NCBI GenBank assembly: GCA_002349055.1
Contig: DECD01000026.1
Span: 27,642 to 75,038, forward strand
Reading direction: 5' to 3'
Source: Bacteroidales bacterium UBA2939
Lineage (GTDB): Bacteria; Bacteroidota; Bacteroidia; Bacteroidales; P3
DNA: 47,397 nt
Shown in pieces: positions 39,641 through 46,804 of the stretch. Numbering within the stretch: position 1 is the stretch's first letter; every line of letters begins with the position of its first letter. Position numbers and translations under genes: made by a program. The notes under the pieces are model-generated. The model saw nothing but the letters and a program-made list of their open reading frames with translations. It did not search any database and was not told the origin of the DNA.

Positions 39641-40501
39641 ATGCAACTCAACCTCACAAAACCCATCGTCTTCTTCGACCTCGAGACTACCGGCGTCACC
39701 GTCGGCCACGACCATATCGTCGAAATCTGCCTCCACAAGGTGATGCCCGACGGCACCACCGACACGCGCGTCGAGCGCGTCCGTCCCGTCGATGCCAACG
39801 GCAACACCGTGCATATCCCCGAGATGACCACCGCCATCCACGGCATCACCGATGCCGATGTCAAGGACAAGCCCTCGTTCCGCGAGCTGGCTCCCAGCTT
39901 GCTGGAGTATATCGGCGATGCCGACCTCGCGGGCTATAACAGCAACAAATTCGACGTGCCGCTGCTCGTGGAGGAGTTCCTCCGCGCGGGCATAGACTTC
40001 GACCTCAAGTGCCGCCACCTCGTCGACGTGCAGAACATCTTCCACCAGATGGAGCAGCGGACACTTGTGGCCGCCTATAAGTTCTACTGCGGGAAAGACT
40101 TGGAGAATGCCCACAGTGCCGCCGCCGACACCATCGCCACCTACGAGGTGCTCCAGGCGCAGCTCGACCGCTACCAGGGCGTCGACTACAAGGACCGCTC
40201 CGGCAAGGTCTCGCAGCCTGTTGTCAACGACATGGCCGCCCTCAGCGACTTCACCGCCAACCGCCAGTGGGCCGACCTCGTGGGACACATCGGCTACGAC
40301 GCCCAGCACCGCGAGATTTTCAACTTCGGCAAGCACAAAGGCGAGACGGTGGAAAATGTCTTCGAGAAGGAACCGTCCTACTACGACTGGATGATAAAGA
40401 GCGACTTTCCGCTCTCCACCAAGAAACTCATCACCGAAATCTGGGACCGCAAGAAGCAGCGCAAGCTCGACCAACTGAAAGCCCACTTCGGCAACAAATA
40501 A
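39641..40501 (+). CDS. DnaQ-like 3'-5' exonuclease with C-terminal extension
   Basis: A 286-aa protein. The N-terminal about 180 residues are a DEDDh exonuclease: Exo I FFDLETTGVT, Exo II-like DLAGYNSNKFDVPLL, and Exo III with His in NAHSAAADTIATYEVL. A C-terminal region (FNFGKHKGETVENVFEKE then SYYDWMIKSDFPLSTKK) resembles the DUF3820-type extension seen in Bacteroidota DnaQ-like exonucleases. It probably acts in DNA repair or RNA/DNA trimming rather than as the replicative proofreader. Preceded by tandem repeats; ends at a convergent terminator. Confidence 0.87.
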   Translation: MQLNLTKPIVFFDLETTGVTVGHDHIVEICLHKVMPDGTTDTRVERVRPVDANGNTVHIPEMTTAIHGITDADVKDKPSFRELAPSLLEYIGDADLAGYNSNKFDVPLLVEEFLRAGIDFDLKCRHLVDVQNIFHQMEQRTLVAAYKFYCGKDLENAHSAAADTIATYEVLQAQLDRYQGVDYKDRSGKVSQPVVNDMAALSDFTANRQWADLVGHIGYDAQHREIFNFGKHKGETVENVFEKEPSYYDWMIKSDFPLSTKKLITEIWDRKKQRKLDQLKAHFGNK

Positions 40502-40511
40502 AAAAAGAAAA

Positions 40512-40542
40512 GAGGCACCCGCGAGGGTGCCTCTCTTTTTTT
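40512..40542. terminator. strong intrinsic terminator
   Basis: Perfect stem GAGGCACCC GCGA GGGTGCCTC followed by TCT7, between the convergent exonuclease and beta-barrel genes. An A-run on the left makes it bidirectional. Confidence 0.95.
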
Positions 40543-40543
40543 G

Positions 40544-41809
40544 TCAGAACGTGAACCTGAGGCCGAAGCTGTGGATGTTGCCGGCCTCGGCCGAGGGTCG
40601 GTAGGTGGGCAGGAGGTCGACGAAGAAGTCCATCCGCATGGACATCAATACGGGGAGTTTGATGCCTACCGTGAGGCGCAACTGGAAGGTCGAGAGGTCG
40701 CGCACTTTCTCGCTGTCGCTCTTGAAGTGGTCGTGACTGTTGAGCCACGTGGTTTTGAATCCCTGGCCGAGTTGCAGCATAGGGGTGAGGCCGATGTGGA
40801 CATTGCTGATGAAGTGCTTTGCTATGTGGTTTTTCACCGAGTAGCCCATCTGGATGGGGATGCCGAAGAAGTTGTTCCAAAGAATCTGGTACTGCCGGTT
40901 GTCGGTAGGGGTGGTGGCGAGTTGCAGGTGGTGGTCGGCGGGCTCCACGTCGTTGGTTAGGAAGCGTCCTTCCATGCCCATGGTCCATCCGAAGTTGAAC
41001 CACAGCCGGTTGGTGAAGTAGATTTCGTTGGACATCAGCGTGAGGGAGACGTGGGCACCGAAGTTGCTGTTGAAGGGAGAGTTGGTGTGGTGGTCGAAGT
41101 AGTTGGTGACGCCGAAAGCGAAGCCGCCGGTGAGCATGTGCAATTGGTCTTTGATCCAGCGGTTGGCGGTCTTTACCTCGATTTTTTCGTTCTTCTCGGC
41201 CAGCTCGGGCAGGTTGCCGTAGGACTCGGGATGTCGCACGCAGTTGAGATGAATGGCTTTGCTGTCGTCGATGTTGACGGTGCTGTACTTCTTGGTGCTA
41301 ATCGTGATTTTGTTGCCATCCAGGGTGCCGATGTAGAGGTTGGCCATTGTGTCGACGGCGACGTAGAGAGGACGTTCGGCGTACAGCACACGCACATCGA
41401 GGCGCGAAGTGGGATAGAGCATCATTTCATGCCAGTATTTTGAGGAGGTGAAGGCGAGACTGTCGGAACTGGCGCTGGCACCGTTCTCCAGGCGCAAGTA
41501 GGTCAACGGGCGGCTGTGGTGGATTTCCACGCGGGTGCCGTGGGGCATGAATTTGTTGTCCTTCAGCGTGAACCAGCCGTCTTTAAGTGTACAGATTTCG
41601 GGCTCGTTGCCTTCGGCGAAGTAGTATTCGCAGGGTGTGACGATGACGACGGAGTTGAGGGTGTCGTGGATGAGGCGGATGTCCCAGCCGCTGCCGAGTT
41701 CCATCTGCTCAATGTTGCCTTCGAGGCGCTGCTCCACTTCGTAGCGTTTCTGTGCCGTTGCCACCAGCGCGGCGAGGCAGAGGGTGAGGGTGAGGATTGT
41801 TTTCTTCAT
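40544..41809 (-). CDS. outer-membrane barrel protein with DUF2807-like head
   Basis: A 421-aa protein with signal peptide MKKTILTLTLCLAALVATAQ. Residues about 22-200 form a beta-rich part that resembles head-group DUF2807 adhesin-like folds (LYIGTLDGNKITISTKKYST, NIDDSKAIHLN); the C-terminal 200 residues alternate like a beta-barrel and end in the aromatic strand SFGLRFTF. It is the last gene of an apparent sigma factor - anti-sigma operon (11-nt gap to the anti-sigma-like gene), so it may be the regulated envelope product or the sensor's partner (inference). Confidence 0.65.
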   Translation of the reverse strand: MKKTILTLTLCLAALVATAQKRYEVEQRLEGNIEQMELGSGWDIRLIHDTLNSVVIVTPCEYYFAEGNEPEICTLKDGWFTLKDNKFMPHGTRVEIHHSRPLTYLRLENGASASSDSLAFTSSKYWHEMMLYPTSRLDVRVLYAERPLYVAVDTMANLYIGTLDGNKITISTKKYSTVNIDDSKAIHLNCVRHPESYGNLPELAEKNEKIEVKTANRWIKDQLHMLTGGFAFGVTNYFDHHTNSPFNSNFGAHVSLTLMSNEIYFTNRLWFNFGWTMGMEGRFLTNDVEPADHHLQLATTPTDNRQYQILWNNFFGIPIQMGYSVKNHIAKHFISNVHIGLTPMLQLGQGFKTTWLNSHDHFKSDSEKVRDLSTFQLRLTVGIKLPVLMSMRMDFFVDLLPTYRPSAEAGNIHSFGLRFTF

Positions 41810-41820
41810 AATGGAAAGGA

Positions 41821-42417
41821 TTATTTGATTATAAGGGCAAATGATTTTGTAATGGTGTCTTTGGGGAAGAGGTTGATGGCGAGCTCCTGGCTGTTGTAGG
41901 AGGGTCGTGCGCAGCCTTTCTCACAGGCGAGGTTGCCTGAGGTGCGTCGCATGACGCGAGGAGTGGAAGGGGTGTCGATAGGGGTGTTGGTGGGTTCGGT
42001 TTGAGTAATGGTAATATCCGGGATTTCTGCCACTACCAGAGTTTGCTCAATGGGTTCAACATTTGCAATCTCTTCGCTGTGGATTGTTTTGCGAGTGTGC
42101 CGTACCGCAGGGATTGGTTGAGGTTTGTCCTCCTCGGGCATCGTCTCTTCGATGACTATCGGCGAAAAACTGTCGGCTTGTGCCACCAGCAGGGGCGTGC
42201 TTTCGGGTTGGCGTAAGAGGGTGGGCAGGGCTATCAGGAGCAGCACGACGGCTGCCGCTGCCGCTCCGAACCACACCGGCCACAAGCGACGCGAGCTTTC
42301 CACCTTCCGCTTTCCGCTTTCCACTTCCATCATCCGGCGCAGTTCCTCCTGACGGCGGCGGTTTGCCTCGCTGGTGCGCTTGGCGGCGAACAGTTCTTGT
42401 AATTCTTTATCTTCCAT
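41821..42417 (-). CDS. putative anti-sigma factor
   Basis: A 198-aa protein with a helical cytoplasmic N-terminus (MEDKELQELFAAKRTSEANR), one membrane helix at about 49-67 (WFGAAAAAVVLLLIALPTLL), and a Thr/Pro-rich periplasmic part. Its start overlaps the end of the ECF sigma gene by 11 nt. Position and topology suggest a transmembrane anti-sigma factor, although the sequence does not clearly match a named family. A periplasmic C-terminal short motif (ARPSYNSQELAINLFP) precedes the end. It is followed by the beta-barrel gene 11 nt later. Confidence 0.65.
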   Translation of the reverse strand: MEDKELQELFAAKRTSEANRRRQEELRRMMEVESGKRKVESSRRLWPVWFGAAAAAVVLLLIALPTLLRQPESTPLLVAQADSFSPIVIEETMPEEDKPQPIPAVRHTRKTIHSEEIANVEPIEQTLVVAEIPDITITQTEPTNTPIDTPSTPRVMRRTSGNLACEKGCARPSYNSQELAINLFPKDTITKSFALIIK

Positions 42418-42904
42418 GGTTCATCATTGTTTTCAGATTGCTTATGGCACGCGAGAGGGTGGTGTAGACGTTGGCCGAGGTCATACCCAGCTGCCGTTGC
42501 ATCTCGTCGTGGCTCATCTCTTTCAGGTATTTCATCTCCACGGCCTCGCGCTGCACCTGGGGCAGCCGCTCCATCATGCGGTCGAGCTTTTCTGCTCGTT
42601 CCTCAATGAGGGCCGCTTCGGCGATGACGGCCTCGTCGCTCCACTTGTCCAGTACCTCGAGTTTCTCGGTGGCTATGTCGTGCTGTTTGCGTAGCAGCGA
42701 GATGCAGCGGTTCTTGACGGTTTGCATGGCGTAGGCGTTGAGGTTCAGCACATGCGCCAGGTCGTCGCGTTTCTCCCACAGCTCGATGACGGCCTCCTGC
42801 ACCGTGTCCTCGGCGTCGGCCTCCGAGTGCAGCAGCCTCTCGGCGGCCAGCTGCATGGCGGGTTGCAGGGCAATCAGGGTGTTGAGTAGTGAGTCTTGCG
42901 TCAT
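42407..42904 (-). CDS. ECF-type RNA polymerase sigma factor
   Basis: A 165-aa sigma-70-family protein. Region 2 spans about 22-80 (AADRLL-type helix ERLLHSEADAEDTVQEAVIE, then LNAYAMQTVKNRCISLLRK), and region 4 spans about 105-165 (MERLPQVQREAVEMKYLKE, then HDEMQRQLGMTSANVYTTLS). The start is taken at MTQDSLLN (42904), as the upstream in-frame extension would be non-coding-looking; MRHIDETAQKS at 42937 is an alternative. It overlaps the putative anti-sigma gene by 11 nt. Likely controls envelope functions, perhaps its own operon. Confidence 0.9.
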   Translation of the reverse strand: MTQDSLLNTLIALQPAMQLAAERLLHSEADAEDTVQEAVIELWEKRDDLAHVLNLNAYAMQTVKNRCISLLRKQHDIATEKLEVLDKWSDEAVIAEAALIEERAEKLDRMMERLPQVQREAVEMKYLKEMSHDEMQRQLGMTSANVYTTLSRAISNLKTMMNHGR

Positions 42905-42974
42905 CGATTTTTGTGCTGTTTCATCAATATGACGCATAACTGTCCGAAATCTTACAAAAAAAGTGAAATTTTTT

Positions 42975-44540
42975 TTACCGAATCTCGCAACCGAGGATTT
43001 CAATCCGTCGGGCAAGGGCGGCGGGAAGGCCGTAGACGGGGTCTTTCGACTGGCTTTCGGTGGTGGGCTCCACGGCACCGTGGGGTTTTTGCGAGATGAA
43101 GAGCCGTCCGTCGTCGAGGGCGTCCTCGAACACGCCGCCTCTCCATGCGCGTATCATATTTATAAAGGAGACGATGCGCCGGCGCGAGAGGTTAAGGTTG
43201 TAGTCGGTCCTATAGACAGGGCTGGCGAAACCCGCGATGGTGATGGTAATCTGGTGGCCGGCGTCGAGCAGGCTCTCCACATAGTCGAGCAGTTCCTCCA
43301 CGCGGTTGTAGTTGCCCACGACGCAGGTGTCGAAGAAGAGGGTCATCAGCGTCGAGTCGTTGCTGTTCCGCTGCTTGGCCATATATTCTTTACGCAGCGC
43401 CACATAGTGCCGCTGGCAGTCGGCGTAGGTGGTCTTGGTCACCACCTCGTTGCTCTGCGGGTCGGGGTCGTCGTTGTGGAAATAGAGGAACAGCGGGAAC
43501 ATGAAGCGCCGCACGCGCTGCTGAATGGTGTCGATGCTCTCCACCGTGTCCATCGCCACAACATTCTTTTCCCACGTGATGCTGTCCGCCTCCCAGCGGT
43601 AGAGGTCGTTGCAGCACGAGGTGTCGGTGAGGAAATAGCTGTCTTTGCGGTTCGACGCCATGAAGCCACTCAGCGGCCGCCCCGTGACGCTGTCGTAGTC
43701 GATGATGTTGAAATAGAGGTCGTTCTCCTCGCTGTTGAGGCATCCGCACACCGGCTCGGCTTTCTGCCAGGTGTTGCGCTGCCCCGCGGCGCAGTAGATG
43801 TCGTGGCCGCCTTTGCCGCCCGCGCGGTCGCTGCTGAAGTAGAGCACGCCGTTGCGCTGGTCGTAGAAGGGAGTGAGTTCGTCGGCCGCCGAGTTAATCA
43901 TGGGGCCGGGGTTGACGCACTCTGTGCTCTTGCCGTTCTTGATGAGGGTGTACCAGATGTCGTGGCCGCCCAAGCCGCCGGGACGGTTGCTGACGAAGTA
44001 GAGGATGACCGTGCTGTCGCCCAGCCGCCCCACGGCGGGTTGGGTGGAGGTGTAGCCCTTGAGGTTCACCGGCCCTTTCAGCTTCACCGGCTTCTCCCAG
44101 CCGCGGCGTTTCTTCTTCTTGGCAAAATAGATTTCGCAGTCGAGGGTCTCCACGTCGCCGCGCGTGAAGTAGAGATCTTTCGTCCAGGGGTCGACGGCCA
44201 GGTTGCCCGTGTGGTCGCGACGGCTGTTGAGGCCCCAGCGGTCCATCTTCGGGCGGGCTATCTTGCCGTTCTTGGCGATGCGCGCCTGGTAGACCTGCAT
44301 CACGCCGCCGCCCATGTCGAACTGGCTGTTGGTCCTCACCGTTGGCGGCATCGACGAGAACACCAGCACTGTGTCGCCCAGCCGCAGCGCCCCCGTCTCG
44401 CTCCCCGGCGTGTTCAGCGGTTTCTCCAGATGCACCACGTGGTACTGGGCCATCAGCCTCACCCCCAGCCCCTCTCCTGGCAGGAGAGGGGAGTGGAATG
44501 CAAGGAGCATCAGCAGTCGTATGATGTTTTTATTTTTCAT
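42975..44540 (-). CDS. OmpA/PD40 protein, T9SS-associated (PorE-like layout)
   Basis: A 521-aa outer-membrane or periplasmic protein. A beta-propeller of PD40/WD40-like repeats covers about 40-300 (VLFLYFVSNRPGG-type blades: DSTVILYFVSNRPGGLGGHD, GVLYFSSDRAGGKGGHD), and an OmpA-like peptidoglycan-binding domain follows (TITIAGFASP, YNLNLSRRRIVSF). This matches T9SS trans-envelope components such as PorE or its relatives. The signal-peptide region (residues 16-28, HSPLLPGEGLGVR) is encoded by a REP-like palindrome, so the signal is unusually interrupted (MKNKNIIRLLMLLAF then the insert then LMAQ). It is 52 nt after the PorP/SprF-like gene. Confidence 0.82.
   Translation of the reverse strand: MKNKNIIRLLMLLAFHSPLLPGEGLGVRLMAQYHVVHLEKPLNTPGSETGALRLGDTVLVFSSMPPTVRTNSQFDMGGGVMQVYQARIAKNGKIARPKMDRWGLNSRRDHTGNLAVDPWTKDLYFTRGDVETLDCEIYFAKKKKRRGWEKPVKLKGPVNLKGYTSTQPAVGRLGDSTVILYFVSNRPGGLGGHDIWYTLIKNGKSTECVNPGPMINSAADELTPFYDQRNGVLYFSSDRAGGKGGHDIYCAAGQRNTWQKAEPVCGCLNSEENDLYFNIIDYDSVTGRPLSGFMASNRKDSYFLTDTSCCNDLYRWEADSITWEKNVVAMDTVESIDTIQQRVRRFMFPLFLYFHNDDPDPQSNEVVTKTTYADCQRHYVALRKEYMAKQRNSNDSTLMTLFFDTCVVGNYNRVEELLDYVESLLDAGHQITITIAGFASPVYRTDYNLNLSRRRIVSFINMIRAWRGGVFEDALDDGRLFISQKPHGAVEPTTESQSKDPVYGLPAALARRIEILGCEIR
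44467..44502. repeat. REP-like palindrome in the OmpA/PD40 signal-peptide region
   Basis: CCCCTCTCCTGGCAGGAGAGGGG palindrome (arms CCCCTCTCCTG / CAGGAGAGGGG), the same family as in the ftsK linker, lying within the first 30 codons. Confidence 0.8.
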
Positions 44541-44554
44541 TTTTTCTCTATCTA

Positions 44555-44592
44555 CTCCCCTCTCCGCTCGGAGAGGGGCCGGGGGTGTGGCT
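44555..44592. repeat. REP-like palindrome between the OmpA and PorP genes
   Basis: CCCCTCTCCG CT CGGAGAGGGG-type hairpin in the 52-nt gap between the two genes. It may affect the relative expression of the two genes or be a passive insertion. Confidence 0.7.
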
Positions 44593-45612
44593 TTATATTA
44601 TCGGGCACGGCAGCGCCCCTCTGTGGTGGCCGTCGTCGCGTTTCCCTATCTTGTAAATCACGCCCACCTCGAAGGCTCCCAGCGTGTGGCTGGCCTCCGC
44701 GAGGGTCGAGAGGTTGGCGTCGTAGCTGAAGGCGAAAATCCATTGCGTCCACTCCACCGCCAGGTTCACCGCCAGCGCGTCGCCGTGACGCCCCAGCAAT
44801 CCGGCGCTGAAGGCCAGGTAGCTGCGGGCACGCTCGTTGACGTACCATTTCACGTCGCAACCGTAGACGAGCTCGCTGAACGCCTTCTGGTGCTGGTAGC
44901 CCGCCACGGGCAGCACCCCCCACTGCGGGTGGAAGCGCCACTCGGCGCGGGTGTAGAGGTTCCAGTGGCGGCTCAACCGCGTGTCGGTCATGCCCAGGTA
45001 CGAGATGTCGGGTTCGTTGATGTTTCGGATGGAGAAGCCCACCTTGGTATAAATCTCGTCGTTCACCTGGCAGAACCATGCCACGCCGGCGCTGAGGGTG
45101 GGGTAGAGGGCCTTCTCGCGAATGAAGGTCTCTGTGGCGTCGGCCATATTGATGTGCTCGGGGTCGAAGCCCACCTGTCCCACGCCGCCTTCCAAGGCTA
45201 CGGAAATCAGGTTGTTGCCGTCGCCCACGGCTTGGTAGTACGAGACGATGGCGCTGGCCGACGTCGAGCCGTAGCTCAGTTCGCCCGCGCGGTCGTTGCT
45301 CACCCAGAGGCCCGCGCTGAGGCCGTTGCCGTTGCGCTTGCTGCGCGTGATGCCCAGTTCCGCCGTCGCGCTGAAGGTCTGGAAGGGCGTCGTCACCGAG
45401 GCCCACTGGTTGCGGTACACCGCCCCGAACCTCGCCTTGTCGGCAAAGAAGCCGCTATACGCCGGATTGAACAGCAGCGGGTCGAGGTCAAGCATCGAGA
45501 AGTGGATGTCCTGCGCTTTCGCGCAATTGAAAATTGAAAATTGAAAATTGAAAATTATGCTTGCGCAAACGGCGAGCATAATCTTGGCTGGTATGTGCTT
45601 CAATAATTTCAA
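44593..45612 (-). CDS. PorP/SprF-like type IX secretion outer-membrane protein
   Basis: A 339-aa outer-membrane protein of the PorP/SprF family: the marker HFSMLDLDPLLFNPAYSGFF right after the signal peptide, YRNQWASVTTPFQTFSAT, and GYQHQKAFSELVYGC, with a C-terminal strand LGAFEVGVIYKIGKR. Members work with PorK/N/E in the type IX system or in surface adhesion of cargo. The signal peptide is encoded by AAAATTGAAAATTGAAA repeats (residues IIFNFQFSIFN). It is 16 nt downstream of tsaD and 52 nt upstream of the OmpA/PD40 gene. Confidence 0.87.
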   Translation of the reverse strand: MKLLKHIPAKIMLAVCASIIFNFQFSIFNCAKAQDIHFSMLDLDPLLFNPAYSGFFADKARFGAVYRNQWASVTTPFQTFSATAELGITRSKRNGNGLSAGLWVSNDRAGELSYGSTSASAIVSYYQAVGDGNNLISVALEGGVGQVGFDPEHINMADATETFIREKALYPTLSAGVAWFCQVNDEIYTKVGFSIRNINEPDISYLGMTDTRLSRHWNLYTRAEWRFHPQWGVLPVAGYQHQKAFSELVYGCDVKWYVNERARSYLAFSAGLLGRHGDALAVNLAVEWTQWIFAFSYDANLSTLAEASHTLGAFEVGVIYKIGKRDDGHHRGALPCPII

Positions 45613-45630
45613 TTTTCAATTTTCAATTTC
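45526..45630. repeat. facing AAATTGAA / TTCAATTT heptamer clusters at the PorP start
   Basis: Four ATTGAAA units at 45527-45556 face four TTTCAAT-like units at 45602-45630 across about 45 bp. The left cluster lies in the PorP/SprF-like signal-peptide codons; the right one covers the start codon and the gap to tsaD. Confidence 0.85.
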
Positions 45631-46627
45631 AACGTGTATACGGGGGTAAACTTATATCGGCAAATTCGCCTTTCAGGTACTTGAAATATCCGGCGATGCC
45701 CACCATAGCGGCATTGTCGGTGCAGAATTTGAAGGGCGGGATGAACGCCTGCCAGTGGTGCTTGTCGCAGATGCGCTGCAACTCGCTCCGCAGCAGCGAG
45801 TTGGCGCTCACGCCACCCGCTATGGCCACCTGCCGCACGCGGCGGTCGATGGCGGCGCGCTCGGCCTTCTTCAGCAGGAATCCCACGATGGTCTTCTGGA
45901 TGCTCGCGCAGAGGTCGGCCTTGTTCTTTTCAATAAACTCGGGGTCCTCCTTCAAGCGGTCGCGCAGGAAATAGAGGAACGACGTCTTGATGCCCGAGAA
46001 GGAGTAGTCGTAGCCGGGAATCTGCGGCGTGGCGAAGCGGTAGGCGTCGGCGTTGCCCTCCTTGGCCAGGCGGTCGATGATGGGGCCGCCGGGATAGCCG
46101 AGGTCCATGATTTTCGCCGCCTTGTCGATGGCCTCGCCAGCGGCGTCGTCGATGGTTTGCCCCAGCACCTCCATCTCGAAGTGGCTCTTCAGCAGCAGTA
46201 TCTGCGTGTGCCCGCCGCTCACCAGCAGGCAGATGAAGGGGAACTGCGGAATCGGTTCGCCTCGGTTGATGAAGTGGCTCAACACATGTGCTTGAAGGTG
46301 GTTAACCTCGATGAGCGGCTTGCCGAGGGCCTGGGCGAAACTCTTGGCGAAACTCACGCCCACCATCAGACTCCCCATCAATCCGGGGCCGCGCGTGAAG
46401 GCCACGGCGTCAATCTCCTCCTTGGCGATTCCCGCCTCGCGGATGGCGCCGTCGACCACCGGGATGATGTTCTGCTCGTGGGCTCGCGATGCCAGCTCGG
46501 GCACCACGCCGCCGTACTGCTCGTGGACTTTCTGGCTGGCAATCACGTTACTCAGCAGCACATCGTCGCGCAAAACCGCCGCCGATGTGTCGTCGCAACT
46601 CGATTCTATCGCTAATATTATACTCAT
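45629..46627 (-). CDS. tsaD: tRNA threonylcarbamoyladenosine synthase subunit TsaD
   Basis: A 332-aa cytosolic protein, full length, which with TsaB and TsaE adds threonylcarbamoyl to A37 of ANN-decoding tRNAs. Marks: MSIILAIESSCDDTSAAVL, RAHEQNIIPVV, the metal-binding His110 and His114 in NHLQAHVLSHF, FICLLVSGGHTQ, and AIAGGVSANSLLR with NAAMVGIAG near the end. Minus-strand TAAATTTG box at 46685-46692. A small hairpin lies just upstream of its start. It leads a minus-strand run with the T9SS genes, which is probably only positional. Confidence 0.95.
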   Translation of the reverse strand: MSIILAIESSCDDTSAAVLRDDVLLSNVIASQKVHEQYGGVVPELASRAHEQNIIPVVDGAIREAGIAKEEIDAVAFTRGPGLMGSLMVGVSFAKSFAQALGKPLIEVNHLQAHVLSHFINRGEPIPQFPFICLLVSGGHTQILLLKSHFEMEVLGQTIDDAAGEAIDKAAKIMDLGYPGGPIIDRLAKEGNADAYRFATPQIPGYDYSFSGIKTSFLYFLRDRLKEDPEFIEKNKADLCASIQKTIVGFLLKKAERAAIDRRVRQVAIAGGVSANSLLRSELQRICDKHHWQAFIPPFKFCTDNAAMVGIAGYFKYLKGEFADISLPPYTR

Positions 46628-46634
46628 ATTTTGG

Positions 46635-46658
46635 TACGCAGGCGTCTCGCCTGCATTT
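46635..46658. repeat. REP-like hairpin GCAGGCG/CGCCTGC upstream of tsaD
   Basis: A GCAGGCG TCT CGCCTGC stem followed by T7 on the plus strand. It lies in the tsaD leader, oriented as a terminator only for plus-strand transcription, where no gene is seen upstream. Confidence 0.6.
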
Positions 46659-46684
46659 TTTTAAATGAATCCAAAAATAAAATG

Positions 46685-46692
46685 CAAATTTA
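46685..46692 (-). promoter_or_regulatory. -7 box (TAAATTTG) of tsaD
   Basis: A perfect TAnnTTTG box on the minus strand, 58 bp upstream of the tsaD start; the transcript leader then includes the GCAGGCG hairpin. Confidence 0.6.
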
Positions 46693-46804
46693 CACAAAAT
46701 TCCGGACATAGACGCAGACACACAAAAAAAATGTTATATAATGCGAATTATCATGAATTTACCATTAATTAATTTATGGTTAATTCGTGGAAATTCGTGT
46801 TTTT

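Noticed and set aside
46635..46658. Terminator for a plus-strand gene
   Set aside because: No plus-strand gene ends nearby; the hairpin is better seen as a REP-like repeat in the tsaD leader.
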